Shown: one piece after another, positions 53,982 to 63,613 of the stretch | Layout: every line of letters begins with the position of its first letter | Position numbering within the stretch: position 1 is the first letter of the stretch | From: Desulfurispirillum indicum S5 | Lineage (GTDB): Bacteria; Chrysiogenota; Chrysiogenetes; Chrysiogenales; Chrysiogenaceae | DNA: 64,000 bases | Reading direction: 5' to 3' | Assembly: GCF_000177635.2 (NCBI RefSeq) | Contig: NC_014836.1 | Span: 973,501 to 1,037,500 of the forward strand | Notes under the pieces: model-generated | Told to the model about the DNA's origin: nothing | Database searches by the model: none | The model's input: only the letters and a program-made list of their open reading frames with translations | Program-made: the position numbers and the translations under genes

Positions 53982-55377
53982 TCTGATTCGCCAGATCATT
54001 GAAAACAAAGAAGTGGGCGGGCACCATCAGATACCAGTAGAGCCGCCCCCACAAACCGCTGGGATAGAAGTAGGCCGTCTGCAGCAACTGCCCGTCATCC
54101 ACCACGAACTCCAGCCACGCTTTTCCGGGAACCTTCATCTGGGCCATCAGTAACAGGCGCCGATTTTCCTGCAGATCCACCACCTTCCAGAAGTCCAGGC
54201 AGTCGCCCACCCGCAGATCGCACATCTGGCGACGCCCACGCCGCAGACCCACGCCTCCCAGCACCTTGTCAATCAGCCCCCGCAATCCCCACAGCCAGCT
54301 GAAACGAAACCAACCTGTCTCACCACCTACCGTGGTGAAGGAAGCGAAGACCTGCCCCGGAGTGCAGCTTCCCAGCTGGCGCACGCGTCGATCCACAAAG
54401 ACCGCATGGGCAATACCTTCCACCATGGAAGCCTCCGGCGCACGGCCCCAGGCATCGGACCAGCGGCTGACAACCTGATCACGCTCTATTTCGGCAATAG
54501 CGCGGCGCACCGCCTCTTCATAGGAAAGAGGCACGCTGGCAAAAAGCCGGCTGGCCTCATCATTGCGCACCAGCACCTCGGAACCCAATCCATCGATGAG
54601 GGCGCGGGCCACCGGATAGGGCACTGGTGTAAACAATGCCAGCCAGTAGGAAGAAAGGCGTGGCGTCAACAGGGGAACAGGAATCAGCAAGCGCCTGAGT
54701 CCCATGACCCGGGCGGTGGCCAGCATCATCTCTCCATAACTCATCACTTCGCTGCCGATATCAATCACGCGGTTACCCGCCACCTCCAGGCTGGCCGCCT
54801 GCCCTAAGAAAGCAATCACATCGTCCACCGCAATGGGCTGAGCTTTTGTACTGACCCAGCGTGGCGTCACCAGCACCGGCAGCTTCTGCACCAGGTTACG
54901 GATAATTTCAAAGCTGGTGGAACCGGAACCGATAATCACCCCGGCACGAAACCACAGGGTCTGTACATCGTCAGGGCAGCTGGAAAGAATCTCCCCGGTC
55001 TCTATGCGGCTTACCAGATGCTCACTGGCCTGATCCTTGTCTCCCAATCCTCCAAGGTAAATGATGCGCCTGACCCCCGCCGCAATCGCAGCAGCACGAA
55101 AATTCTCCGCCCCCTGCCGATCAAGCTCTTTGAAGCGTTCTCCGGCTGCCAGGGAATGCACCAGATAGTAGGCAACATCCACACCCTGCAGCGCAGAAGT
55201 CAGCGTCTGGGGCTTCAGCACGTCGCCCTCCACCACCTCGCAGTCATCCAGAGCATCCTGGGAAATGGAAGCCCGGTGCCGCACCATCAAACGCAGCGAA
55301 CCAGAGTGCTGCGCCTGCAACCAACGCTTCAGCCGCCGCCCGATATACCCATTGGCACCCGTCAACAAAACTCGCAT
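53929..55377 (-). CDS. NAD(P)-binding SDR/epimerase with C-terminal DUF2867-like domain
   Basis: 482 aa. The Rossmann domain starts MRVLLTGANGYIGRRLKRWL (GxxGxxG). The middle resembles atypical SDRs (VDVAYYLVHSLAAGERFKEL, RIIYLGGLGD). The C-terminal 160 or so residues (FASFTTVGGETGWFRFSWLW, RLLLMAQMKVPGKAWLEFVV) match DUF2867-type domains. The substrate is unknown. ATG 55377 has GGGGG upstream; the open frame to 55635 enters the sbp promoter. Convergent overlap with perM. Confidence 0.85.
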   Translation of the reverse strand: MRVLLTGANGYIGRRLKRWLQAQHSGSLRLMVRHRASISQDALDDCEVVEGDVLKPQTLTSALQGVDVAYYLVHSLAAGERFKELDRQGAENFRAAAIAAGVRRIIYLGGLGDKDQASEHLVSRIETGEILSSCPDDVQTLWFRAGVIIGSGSTSFEIIRNLVQKLPVLVTPRWVSTKAQPIAVDDVIAFLGQAASLEVAGNRVIDIGSEVMSYGEMMLATARVMGLRRLLIPVPLLTPRLSSYWLALFTPVPYPVARALIDGLGSEVLVRNDEASRLFASVPLSYEEAVRRAIAEIERDQVVSRWSDAWGRAPEASMVEGIAHAVFVDRRVRQLGSCTPGQVFASFTTVGGETGWFRFSWLWGLRGLIDKVLGGVGLRRGRRQMCDLRVGDCLDFWKVVDLQENRRLLLMAQMKVPGKAWLEFVVDDGQLLQTAYFYPSGLWGRLYWYLMVPAHFFVFNDLANQIMKRAATLPGRVLPAPE

Positions 55378-55486
55378 GGCCACCCCCGATCTTCTGCCGA
55401 CAGCATAGCATGAACCAAAGCGCTGATAACAGGGAATCTGAGCACCTTGCCCCATGAAGCCGCAGGTATTCACTATTATTTCAATC

Positions 55487-55519
55487 AATTTACTTGACTT
55501 TATTTTTCTCCACTCTATA
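55487..55519 (+). promoter_or_regulatory. Promoter of the sulfate operon with shared motif
   Basis: AATTTACTTGACTTTAT (55487-55503) matches the rrf2-cysK motif in 15 of 17 positions. It contains the -35 TTGACT (55494-55499), followed after 15 to 16 bases by TATACT. This suggests common control by the Rrf2 protein. Confidence 0.55.
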
Positions 55520-55546
55520 CTGCGCTCAACACAAAGGGAGAGCGAA

Positions 55547-56578
55547 ATGCCAAAACAGCGGACACCTATCAGGATACTTTTCATCACAGCCCTGGCACTC
55601 TTGGCATGGGCACCGGCACAATCCCGGCCTGTCACACTGCTGAACGCCTCCTACGACCCAACCCGGGAGTTCTATCGTGAATACAATCAGTACTTTGCCC
55701 GCCAGTGGCAGAAGCAGACAGGGCAGTCCATAACCATCCGTCAGTCCCACGGTGGCTCCGGCTCCCAGGCCCAGGCAGTCATCAACGGGCTGGACGCCGA
55801 TGTGGTGACCCTGGCCCTGGCCTATGATGTGGATGTGCTAGATCAGCGAGGGGCACTGATTCCCCAGAACTGGCAGGAACGCCTGCCTGGCAACTCATCC
55901 CCTTACACTTCCACCATTGTGCTGCTGGTGCGGGCGGGTAACCCCAAGAACATTCAGGACTGGGACGACCTGATCCGCGACGACGTGCAGGTGATTACCC
56001 CCAACCCCAAAACCTCCGGTGGTGCCCGCTGGAACTATCTGGCGGCCTGGGGCTTTGCCGAGAAAAAATATGGCCGCCAGGAGAAGGCGCGGGAATTCAT
56101 GGAAAAGCTCTTTGCCAATGTTCCGGTGCTTGATCCAGCGGCCCGCGGCGCCACCAACACCTTTGTCCAGCGTCGCATCGGCGATGTGCTGCTGGCCTGG
56201 GAGAACGAAGCCCTGCTGGTGCAGGAGCGGCTGGGTCGTGGTCAATACGAAATCGTGGTGCCTTCGGTCAGCATCCTGGCCGAACCCCCGGTAGCTGTGG
56301 TGGATCGCAATGTGGATCGCAAGGAAACCCGCACCGTGGCAGAAGCCTACCTGGAGGGACTCTACAGCGACGAAGCCCAGCGGTTGGCGGGCAAGCACTC
56401 CTACCGCCCCTCCAACCCCAAGATAGCCGCCGAATTTGCCGACCGCTTCCCGGCCGTGAACTTCTTTACCATCGATGGGATGTTCAACGGCTGGCAGAAC
56501 GCCCAGGAGACCCACTTCAACGATGGTGGAGTATTTGATGACATCCAGGAAAGGATCGCCCGCAATCGTCGCCGCTAG
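55547..56578 (+). CDS. sbp: sulfate ABC transporter substrate-binding protein
   Basis: 343-aa periplasmic sulfate/thiosulfate-binding protein. A signal peptide ([16 protein letters not shown]) is followed by [40 protein letters not shown] and [19 protein letters not shown], which line the sulfate pocket in Sbp/CysP. ATG 55547 follows GGGAG; the frame to 55454 is dismissed because the promoter lies there. First gene of the sulfate run. Confidence 0.94.
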   Translation: MPKQRTPIRILFITALALLAWAPAQSRPVTLLNASYDPTREFYREYNQYFARQWQKQTGQSITIRQSHGGSGSQAQAVINGLDADVVTLALAYDVDVLDQRGALIPQNWQERLPGNSSPYTSTIVLLVRAGNPKNIQDWDDLIRDDVQVITPNPKTSGGARWNYLAAWGFAEKKYGRQEKAREFMEKLFANVPVLDPAARGATNTFVQRRIGDVLLAWENEALLVQERLGRGQYEIVVPSVSILAEPPVAVVDRNVDRKETRTVAEAYLEGLYSDEAQRLAGKHSYRPSNPKIAAEFADRFPAVNFFTIDGMFNGWQNAQETHFNDGGVFDDIQERIARNRRR

Positions 56579-56704
56579 CAGGCTTCTGAAAAACCCCCAT
56601 CTGCGGCGTTGCTCGCAGTCGCTCGTCATTGCAACGTACAGGGAGTACGCTTCATTCCTCACTCCGCGAGCGCCTTGCACCTGAGCATTTTTCAATTGCC
56701 TGCT
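56577..56704. repeat. intergenic repeat family A, copy 5
   Basis: An A element beginning at the sbp stop codon (GCAGGCTTCTGAAAAACCC to TTTTTCAATTGCCTGCT), in the same orientation as copy 1. It is followed directly by a B element. Confidence 0.8.
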
Positions 56705-56740
56705 GGCTTTTGAAGTAATTTTCATGGCCACCGGATTTTC

Positions 56741-56847
56741 CAGCAGGAGCGCCAGTGTTCCGAGAGCGAGCCCGGATGGCGAGCGGCAGAGACGTAGGTC
56801 CTCGGACGAAAGCGAGCGTCTCTGGGAGGAGTGCTGGCGCGAGTGCC
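56741..56847 (+). repeat. intergenic repeat family B, copy 2
   Basis: A 107-bp B element between sbp and cysT (CAGCAGGAGCGCCAGTGTTC to GTGCTGGCGCGAGTGCC). It is transcribed with the operon. Confidence 0.85.
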
Positions 56848-56887
56848 AATACACCATGAATAGGTACAACTAAAGGAACATTACCCC

Positions 56888-57718
56888 ATGAAACGCTTCC
56901 GACAACCCAGCATACTGCCCGGTTTCAACCTGACCATGGGATTCTCCCTGCTCTACCTGACCTTCATCTTCTTTATCCCGGTGGGGGGACTGCTGCTCTA
57001 CACGAGCATGATGAGCTGGGAGGAGTTCTGGCGGGCCGTGAGTCATCCCCAGGTAGTGGCATCCTACAAGCTCTCCTTCGGGGCATCCCTGGCCGGTGCC
57101 TCCATCAACCTGGTCTTTGGTGCCCTGGTGGCCTGGGTGCTGGTGCGTTACTCCTTTCCCGGCAAGCGCATCGTGGATGCCCTCATCGACCTGCCCTTTG
57201 CCCTGCCCACCGCCGTGGCGGGCATCGCCCTGGTGACCCTCTACTCCGGCACCGGCTGGGTGGGGCAGTACCTGGAAATCTGGGGCATCCGGGTGGCCTA
57301 TACCCAGCTTGGCGTGGTGGTAGCCCTGACCTACATCGGCCTGCCCTTTGTGGTGCGCACCGTGCAGCCGGTACTGGAAGACTTTGAAGCGGAGCTGGAA
57401 GAGGCCTCAGCCGCTCTGGGAGCCTCCCGTACCACAACCATCCTGCGGGTGATTTTCCCCGCCCTGCTGCCCGCGCTGCTCACCGGCTTTGCCCTGGCCT
57501 TTGCCCGCGCCCTGGGAGAGTACGGTTCGGTGGTCTTTATCTCCGGCAACCTGCCCTATGCCACCGAGATCACGCCCCTGCTGATTGTGGCCAAGACCGA
57601 GCAGTACGACTATAACGGCGCTGCCGCCATTGGCACGGTCATGTTACTGGCGGCCTTTGTGATGCTGGTGGTGATTAATGGGTTGCAGTGGTGGGCCAGT
57701 CGGCGCTTCGGCCACTGA
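56888..57718 (+). CDS. cysT: sulfate ABC transporter permease CysT
   Basis: 276-aa inner-membrane permease (CysU/CysT) with about six helices. The EAA loop contacting the ATPase is EEASAALGASRTTTILRVIF (about residues 176-195), and FARALGEYGSVVFISGN is a CysT signature. Full length, with an A/B repeat pair upstream and a B copy downstream. Confidence 0.95.
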   Translation: MKRFRQPSILPGFNLTMGFSLLYLTFIFFIPVGGLLLYTSMMSWEEFWRAVSHPQVVASYKLSFGASLAGASINLVFGALVAWVLVRYSFPGKRIVDALIDLPFALPTAVAGIALVTLYSGTGWVGQYLEIWGIRVAYTQLGVVVALTYIGLPFVVRTVQPVLEDFEAELEEASAALGASRTTTILRVIFPALLPALLTGFALAFARALGEYGSVVFISGNLPYATEITPLLIVAKTEQYDYNGAAAIGTVMLLAAFVMLVVINGLQWWASRRFGH

Positions 57719-57758
57719 CCGTTTGCTGAAGAAGGCTCATCTGCGGTGCTGCCTGCTA

Positions 57759-57866
57759 TCAGCAGGAACGCCAGTGTTCCGAGAGCGAGCCTGGATGGCG
57801 AGCGGCAGAGACTTGAGCCACGGACGAAAGTGAATGTCTCTGGAAGGAACACTGGCGGGAGTGCTC
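57759..57866 (+). repeat. intergenic repeat family B, copy 3
   Basis: A B element in the cysT-cysW gap, preceded by a short A-like fragment (CTCATCTGCGGTGCTGCC, 57737-57754). Same orientation as copies 2, 4 and 5. Confidence 0.85.
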
Positions 57867-57913
57867 CTGCACAACAGCCACACAATACCTAGACCACAGT
57901 GAAAGGCGAAATA

Positions 57914-58783
57914 ATGACCACACTCACACCCACCCATATCCCCATAGACCCCGCCGCCCGCTGGAAGCGGGCCACGGAAGAGCCCGCCTGGGTGCGGCGC
58001 AGCCTGATTGCCGTGGCGCTGGGCTTTCTGGCGTTTTTCCTGGTGCTGCCCCTGGTGGTAGTGCTCTACAGCGCCTTTGAGCAGGGCCTGGGTGTCTGGT
58101 ACGCCTCCATCACCGAACCCGACGCCCTGCACGCCATCCGCTTGACCCTGACCGTGGTTCTCATCGTCGTCCCCGTCAATGTGGTCTTCGGAGTCGCCAT
58201 TGCCTGGGCCATCGCCAAGTTCGAGTTTCGCGGCAAGCCCCTGCTGATCTCCATCCTCGACCTGCCCTTTGCCATTTCACCCGTGGTGGTGGGCCTGATC
58301 TTTGTCATCCTCTTCGGCTCACAGGGCTGGCTTGGCAGCTGGCTCAGCGCCCACGACCTGCGCATCATCTACGCCGTGCCAGGCATCGTCATCGTCATCG
58401 CCTTCGGCACCCTGCCCTTTGTGGCCCGTGAACTCATCCCCCTGATGCAGCAGCAAGGCAAGCAGGAAGAAGAGGCCTCCCTCATTCTGGGGGCCGGAGG
58501 CTGGAAAACCTTCTGGCACGTGACCCTGCCCAACATCAAGTGGGGACTCATCTACGGCATCATCCTCTGTAACGCGCGCGCCATGGGGGAATTCGGCGCC
58601 GTGGCCATCGTCTCGGGACGGATCCGGGGCGAAACCAACACCATGCCCCTGCACATCGAAGTGCTCTACAACGAATACATGTTCACCGCCGCCTTCGCCG
58701 TATCCTCCCTGTTGACCGGGCTGGCGCTGGTAACCATCGCCATTAAGAGCTTCGTGGAGTGGAGGGAGAGTCATGCAAACTGA
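57914..58783 (+). CDS. cysW: sulfate ABC transporter permease CysW
   Basis: 289-aa partner permease of CysT with about six helices. The EAA loop is EEEASLILGAGGWKTFWHVTLP (about residues 190-211, given here only as its start and end), and ARAMGEFGAVAIVSGRIRG is the CysW signature. ATG 57914 follows AAAGG; the open frame to 57899 adds nothing conserved. Confidence 0.95.
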   Translation: MTTLTPTHIPIDPAARWKRATEEPAWVRRSLIAVALGFLAFFLVLPLVVVLYSAFEQGLGVWYASITEPDALHAIRLTLTVVLIVVPVNVVFGVAIAWAIAKFEFRGKPLLISILDLPFAISPVVVGLIFVILFGSQGWLGSWLSAHDLRIIYAVPGIVIVIAFGTLPFVARELIPLMQQQGKQEEEASLILGAGGWKTFWHVTLPNIKWGLIYGIILCNARAMGEFGAVAIVSGRIRGETNTMPLHIEVLYNEYMFTAAFAVSSLLTGLALVTIAIKSFVEWRESHAN

Positions 58784-58809
58784 GTTCAACGCAACCAACG
58801 ATTCTTCAG

Positions 58810-58912
58810 CCCTCGCGCCAGTGTTCCGAGAGCGAGCCTGGATGGCGAGCGGCAGAGACTCGAGCCATGGACGAAAGGGAGTGTCTCTGGGAGGAATGCT
58901 GGCGCGAGGGCC
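58810..58912 (+). repeat. intergenic repeat family B, copy 4
   Basis: A B element between cysW and cysA (CTCGCGCCAGTGTTCC to GGAATGCTGGCGCGAGGGCC). The outer stem is strong here: GCCCTCGCGCCAG pairs with CTGGCGCGAGGGC. Confidence 0.85.
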
Positions 58913-58966
58913 ATTACACCGTGAAGAGTTACCGTTGATCAACTTCAACATCGCAGGGACAGAACC

Positions 58967-60058
58967 ATGAGCATACGCGTCACCAGCATTTCCAAAAAAT
59001 TCCATGACTTTGTGGCTCTCGACAACCTGAGCCTGGAACTGCCCGAAGGCCAGCTGACAGCCCTGCTGGGACCATCGGGTTCCGGCAAGACCACCCTGCT
59101 GCGCATCATTGCCGGCCTGGAACTGCCCGACAGCGGCCAGATAGAGTTTTTCGGTCAGGATCAGACCAACCAGCACGTCAGCCAGCGGGGTGTGGGCTTT
59201 GTCTTCCAGCACTACGCCCTCTTCAAGCACATGAGTGTCTTCGAGAACGTCGCCTACGGCCTCAAGGTCAAACCGCGCCACGAACGCCCCGACAAGGCCA
59301 CGATCCGCAAGAAAGTCATGGAGCTGCTGGATCTGGTACAGCTTGGCTCCACTGCCGACCGCTATCCAGCCCAGCTGTCCGGTGGACAGCGCCAGCGCAT
59401 CGCCCTGGCCCGCGCCCTGGCGGTGGAACCCCGTGTACTGCTGCTGGATGAGCCCTTTGGCGCCCTGGACGCCAAGGTGCGGGCCGAACTGCGCAGCTGG
59501 CTGCGCCGCCTCCACGATGAAATTCACCTCACCAGCATCTTCGTCACCCACGATCAGGAAGAGGCCCTGGAAGTTGCCGACCGCATTGTGGTCATGAACC
59601 AGGGGAAGGTGGAGCAGGAAGGCAGCCCCGACGCCGTATACGAAAACCCCGCCAACCCTTTTGTGTACCAGTTCCTGGGCAATGTAAACCTCTTCCATGG
59701 CCGGGTGCGCTCAGGCCACCTGGAAGTGGAACAGGCTGACATCGGCCCCACCGATATGGAAAACGCACGGGCGCAGGACGACGAAGCCGCCGTCTATGTG
59801 CGGCCCCACGACGTGGAAATCACCCTGCAGAACCCGGACCACACCGGCATCGAAGCGCGCATCACCTACCTGCGCTCCGTAGGCCCCGTCGTGCGGCTGG
59901 AGCTGCAGACCCTGCACAGCGGACGACTGGTGGAAGCCCACATGGGCCGTGAAGCCTGGCGCATCATCAAACCGGTGGTGGGAGACCGGGTGTTTGTGCA
60001 CCTGCGCAATGCGCAGGTGTATGCCAAGGAGGGGGTGTGGGGTGACTATGTCATTTAA
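58967..60058 (+). CDS. cysA: sulfate ABC transporter ATP-binding protein CysA
   Basis: 363-aa ATPase energising sulfate uptake. Walker A is GPSGSGKTT (about residues 35-43), the signature [15 protein letters not shown] and Walker [12 protein letters not shown] with THDQEEA. A C-terminal TOBE-like regulatory domain (about 240-360) contains YVRPHDVEI and [13 protein letters not shown]. Full length. Confidence 0.95.
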   Translation: MSIRVTSISKKFHDFVALDNLSLELPEGQLTALLGPSGSGKTTLLRIIAGLELPDSGQIEFFGQDQTNQHVSQRGVGFVFQHYALFKHMSVFENVAYGLKVKPRHERPDKATIRKKVMELLDLVQLGSTADRYPAQLSGGQRQRIALARALAVEPRVLLLDEPFGALDAKVRAELRSWLRRLHDEIHLTSIFVTHDQEEALEVADRIVVMNQGKVEQEGSPDAVYENPANPFVYQFLGNVNLFHGRVRSGHLEVEQADIGPTDMENARAQDDEAAVYVRPHDVEITLQNPDHTGIEARITYLRSVGPVVRLELQTLHSGRLVEAHMGREAWRIIKPVVGDRVFVHLRNAQVYAKEGVWGDYVI

Positions 60059-60243
60059 CTTCTTCCAGGGTGAATTTCCGCGCCAGCGGCGTTGGCCGCG
60101 TCGGAAGCTCCTCAACGTATCAAGGCATACGCCTGCGTCGCTTCACTCCTTGCCGCCTTGCTGGCAACGCAAATTCCCCGCTGGAATTGCTGCGAATAAA
60201 GTGAGTTCAGAGTGTAATCATTCACGGTTACTTTTCGATTTCT

Positions 60244-60350
60244 CAGCAGGAGCGCCAGTGTTCCGAGAGCGAGCCTGGATGGCGAGCGGCAGAGACTCGA
60301 GCCACGGACGAAAGTGAGCGTCTCTGGGAGGAATGCTGGTGCGACTGCCA
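60244..60350 (+). repeat. intergenic repeat family B, copy 5
   Basis: A B element in the 368-bp cysA-cysH gap. The 60059-60243 part before it has a few short inverted repeats but no gene, and is GC-rich near GCGCCAGCGGCG. Confidence 0.85.
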
Positions 60351-60426
60351 ACACAACGTGAATACTTACAAATAATTTTCCCCGCTGAAAACGCGAATCG
60401 TCAACACGGATAAAAAGGAAAACACC

Positions 60427-61119
60427 ATGACCCCAACCGAACTGAACCAGCAACTTCAATCCCTTGATACCCCAGCTGCCCTGAAGCATGTGCTGGAGCA
60501 ATTCGGCTCCCGCGTGGCCCTGGCATCCAGTATGGGGGCCGAAGATCAGGTGCTCACCCACATGCTTAAAAGCATCTCCCCCCAGGCGCGGGTGTTCACC
60601 CTGGACACTGGCCGCCTTCACCAGCAGACCTACGATCTCATTGACCGCACGCGAAACGAAATGGGTGTCGATCTGCAGGTCTACTTTCCCGCGGCGACAG
60701 AGGTGGAGACCTATGTCAGGGAGCATGGCATAAACGGATTTTACGACAGCGTGGAAAACCGGCGTCAGTGTTGCCGCATCCGCAAGCTTGAACCCCTGAA
60801 GCGGGCTCTCAGTGGCCTGGATATCTGGATTACCGGACTGCGCGCCGAGCAGTCCGTCACCCGCACCGCCATGGAACTGGTGGAGTGGGACGAAAGCCAC
60901 GGGCTCTTCAAATACAATCCCCTGCTCCACTGGAGCGAGGAGCAGGTGTGGGAGTACCTCCGGGAACATCAGGTACCCGTCAACGCGCTGCACCGCGAAG
61001 GCTACCCCAGCATCGGCTGCGCTCCCTGCACCCGGGCCGTCAAGCCCGGTGAAGACATCCGCGCTGGCCGCTGGTGGTGGGAACAGCCAGAGCACAAGGA
61101 GTGCGGCCTGCACCGGTAA
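60427..61119 (+). CDS. cysH: adenylylsulfate (APS) reductase, CysH family
   Basis: 230-aa reductase of the PAPS/APS reductase family. Cys115-Cys116 and Cys198-x2-Cys201 form the CC...CxxC motif that binds a 4Fe-4S cluster, so APS rather than PAPS is the likely substrate. The catalytic Cys226 is in ECGLH at the end. The P-loop-like SSMGAEDQ and TLDTGRLHQQTYD are typical. No cysC (APS kinase) is in the window, which agrees with direct APS reduction. It supplies sulfite. Confidence 0.94.
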   Translation: MTPTELNQQLQSLDTPAALKHVLEQFGSRVALASSMGAEDQVLTHMLKSISPQARVFTLDTGRLHQQTYDLIDRTRNEMGVDLQVYFPAATEVETYVREHGINGFYDSVENRRQCCRIRKLEPLKRALSGLDIWITGLRAEQSVTRTAMELVEWDESHGLFKYNPLLHWSEEQVWEYLREHQVPVNALHREGYPSIGCAPCTRAVKPGEDIRAGRWWWEQPEHKECGLHR

Positions 61120-61134
61120 CAGCCCAAAAGCAGC

Positions 61135-61165
61135 ATCTCTCGCCCGTTCGCTGCGCTCACTCAAG
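61135..61165. repeat. repeat family D, copy 2
   Basis: Matches 20977-21006 (ATCTCTCGCCCGTTCGCTG...). It is followed to about 61245 by looser similarity (CTTTGCGACTTGGCGTCTTTG). It lies in the cysH-cysD gap. Confidence 0.6.
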
Positions 61166-61286
61166 GCGCAGAGCTCGCAGAGAAAGACAAAACAATTCCG
61201 CGCTGTTTTCTTCCTTTGCGACTTGGCGTCTTTGCGAGAGTTAATGGCCTTTTCCCGTAAAAAACTGTCATTTAAAGGAGCCTTTT

Positions 61287-62198
61287 ATGCCCCATACAAA
61301 ATCCTTCACCCATCTCAAAGCCCTGGAGGCCGAATCCATCCACATCATGCGGGAGGTGGTGGCCGAGTTCGAAAATCCGGCCATGCTCTACTCCATCGGC
61401 AAGGACTCGTCGGTCATGCTGCACCTGGCCATGAAGGCGTTTTATCCGGCCCGCCCGCCCTTCCCCCTGGTTCACGTGGACACTACCTGGAAGTTCCGTG
61501 AGATGATCGAGTTCCGCGATCGCCGCGCGGCGGAGCTGGGCATGGATCTCATCGTTCATGTGAACCAGGATGGCGTGAACGCTGGTATCAGTCCCTTTAC
61601 CCACGGTTCCCAGGTGCATACCGACGTAATGAAGACCGAAGGGCTCAAGCAGGTGCTGAACCAGTATCGCTTTGACGCGGTATTCGGCGGGGCGCGCCGC
61701 GATGAGGAGAAGTCGCGGGCCAAAGAGCGCATCTACTCCTTCCGCGATCGCTTTCACCGCTGGGACCCCAAGAACCAGCGTCCGGAGCTATGGAACATCT
61801 ACAATGGCCGGGTACACCGGGGCGAAAGCATCCGCGTCTTCCCCCTCTCCAACTGGACCGAGCTGGACGTTTGGCAGTACATCCACCTGGAAAACATTCC
61901 CATCGTCGACCTCTATTTCGCCAAGGAGCGCCCCGTGGTGATGCGCGATGGCGTGCGCATCATGGTGGATGACGAGCGTCTGCCCCTGGCATCAGGCGAA
62001 AAACCGGTGATGGAGCAGGTGCGCTTCCGCACTCTGGGCTGCTATCCCCTGACCGGGGCCGTGCCCTCCCATGCCACCACATTGCCGCAGATTATTCAGG
62101 AAATGCTGCTCAGCCGCACCAGTGAACGTCAGGGACGATTGATCGACAGCGATCAGAGCGCTTCCATGGAAAAGAAAAAGATTGAGGGGTACTTCTGA
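61287..62198 (+). CDS. cysD: sulfate adenylyltransferase subunit 2
   Basis: 303-aa N-type PP-loop ATP pyrophosphatase subunit that makes APS from ATP and sulfate. The PP-loop is [14 protein letters not shown] (about residues 33-46). [16 protein letters not shown] (about 132-147) and [10 protein letters not shown] are CysD signatures. Full length. Its stop overlaps the cysN start by one base (TGATG), so the two subunits are coupled. Confidence 0.97.
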   Translation: MPHTKSFTHLKALEAESIHIMREVVAEFENPAMLYSIGKDSSVMLHLAMKAFYPARPPFPLVHVDTTWKFREMIEFRDRRAAELGMDLIVHVNQDGVNAGISPFTHGSQVHTDVMKTEGLKQVLNQYRFDAVFGGARRDEEKSRAKERIYSFRDRFHRWDPKNQRPELWNIYNGRVHRGESIRVFPLSNWTELDVWQYIHLENIPIVDLYFAKERPVVMRDGVRIMVDDERLPLASGEKPVMEQVRFRTLGCYPLTGAVPSHATTLPQIIQEMLLSRTSERQGRLIDSDQSASMEKKKIEGYF

Positions 62199-63613
62199 TG
62201 AGCACCAACAGCCTGCTGGAAAAAGACATTGAAGCCTACCTGAAGGAGCACGAGAACAAGGATCTGCTGCGCTTTATCACCTGCGGCAGCGTGGATGACG
62301 GCAAGAGCACCCTGATCGGACGCCTGCTGCACGATTCCAAGACCATCTTTGAGGACCAGCTGCAGGCCGTGGCCCGCGACTCTCTCAAGTCGGGCACCAC
62401 CGGCGAGGCCCCGGACCTGGCCCTGCTGGTGGATGGCCTGCAGAGCGAGCGGGAGCAGGGCATCACCATCGATGTCGCCTACCGCTACTTCACCACCGAC
62501 AAGCGCAAGTTCATCATCGCCGATACCCCCGGCCACGAGCAGTACACCCGCAACATGGCGACGGGAGCTTCCACGGCTGATCTGGCCATTATCCTCATCG
62601 ACGCCCGCCACGGTGTGCAGGTGCAGACCCGCCGCCACAGCTTCATCGTCAGCCTGCTGGGCATCCGCAATGTGGTGGTGGCCATCAACAAGATGGATCT
62701 GGTGCGCTTCAGCCGCGAGCGCTTTGAAGAGATCGCCGCCCAGTACCGGGAGTTTGCCGCCCAGCTCAAGCTGGAACAGATCACCTGCATTCCCATCTCG
62801 GCGCTCAATGGTGACAATGTGGTTGAAAAGAGCTGCCACACACCCTGGTACAGTGGCAAGACCCTGCTGCAGCACCTGGAAGAAGTGGAAATCGGCGCTA
62901 CTGACACTGCGGCGCCCTTTCGCCTGCCGGTGCAGTATGTCAACCGCCCCGATTCCAGCTTTCGCGGATTTGCCGGCACCATAGCCTCGGGCACCATCCG
63001 GGTGGGTGATCCCATTACCGTACTGCCTTCGCGCAAAACCAGCACCGTCGCCTCCATCGTCACCTATGACGGGCAGCTGGAAGAAGCCAGCGCCCCCATG
63101 GCCGTGACCATCACCCTCAGCGATGAGATCGACATCTCACGGGGCAACCTCATCGTCAGCGGCGAGGAACCCTCCGTCGCCGACAGCCTGCGGGTGCAGC
63201 TGGTGTGGATGCACGAATCACCCCTGGAAACTGGCCGCAGCTACCTGATCAAGCGGGGAACCACCGTCACCAGCGGGGTCTTTGGCCCCTTGTACTTCCG
63301 CCAGGATGTCAATACACTGGACAAAGTACCCACCAGCCAGCTGGAACTGAACGAAATCAGCCAGGCGCGCCTGACCACCGCCAGCCCCCTGGCCTTCGAC
63401 CCCTACGAACGCAATCGCGCCACCGGCAGCTTTATCGTCATCGACCGCCTGAGCAATAACACCGTGGGCGCCGGAATGATCATGGCCAGTGCCGAAAGCG
63501 AAGGGCCACGCTACAGCGCCTTTGAGCTGGAGTTCAACGCCCTGGTGCGCCGCTACTACCCGCACTGGGAGGCGAGGGATATCTTGGCCGGAGGCGGGGA
63601 TTACGCAATTTAA
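62198..63613 (+). CDS. cysN: sulfate adenylyltransferase subunit 1 (GTPase)
   Basis: 471-aa EF-Tu-like GTPase that drives APS synthesis by CysD. G1 is [15 protein letters not shown] (about residues 29-43), G3 [17 protein letters not shown] and G4 NKMDL. Beta-barrel domains follow (about 235-471). It has no fused C-terminal APS kinase (CysC) domain, consistent with an APS-reducing pathway. Last gene of the run; a family C repeat starts at its stop. Confidence 0.97.
   Translation: MSTNSLLEKDIEAYLKEHENKDLLRFITCGSVDDGKSTLIGRLLHDSKTIFEDQLQAVARDSLKSGTTGEAPDLALLVDGLQSEREQGITIDVAYRYFTTDKRKFIIADTPGHEQYTRNMATGASTADLAIILIDARHGVQVQTRRHSFIVSLLGIRNVVVAINKMDLVRFSRERFEEIAAQYREFAAQLKLEQITCIPISALNGDNVVEKSCHTPWYSGKTLLQHLEEVEIGATDTAAPFRLPVQYVNRPDSSFRGFAGTIASGTIRVGDPITVLPSRKTSTVASIVTYDGQLEEASAPMAVTITLSDEIDISRGNLIVSGEEPSVADSLRVQLVWMHESPLETGRSYLIKRGTTVTSGVFGPLYFRQDVNTLDKVPTSQLELNEISQARLTTASPLAFDPYERNRATGSFIVIDRLSNNTVGAGMIMASAESEGPRYSAFELEFNALVRRYYPHWEARDILAGGGDYAI

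Noticed and set aside
58319-59698. 459-codon minus-strand frame across cysW and cysA
   Set aside because: It is antisense to two well-recognised genes and crosses a B repeat.
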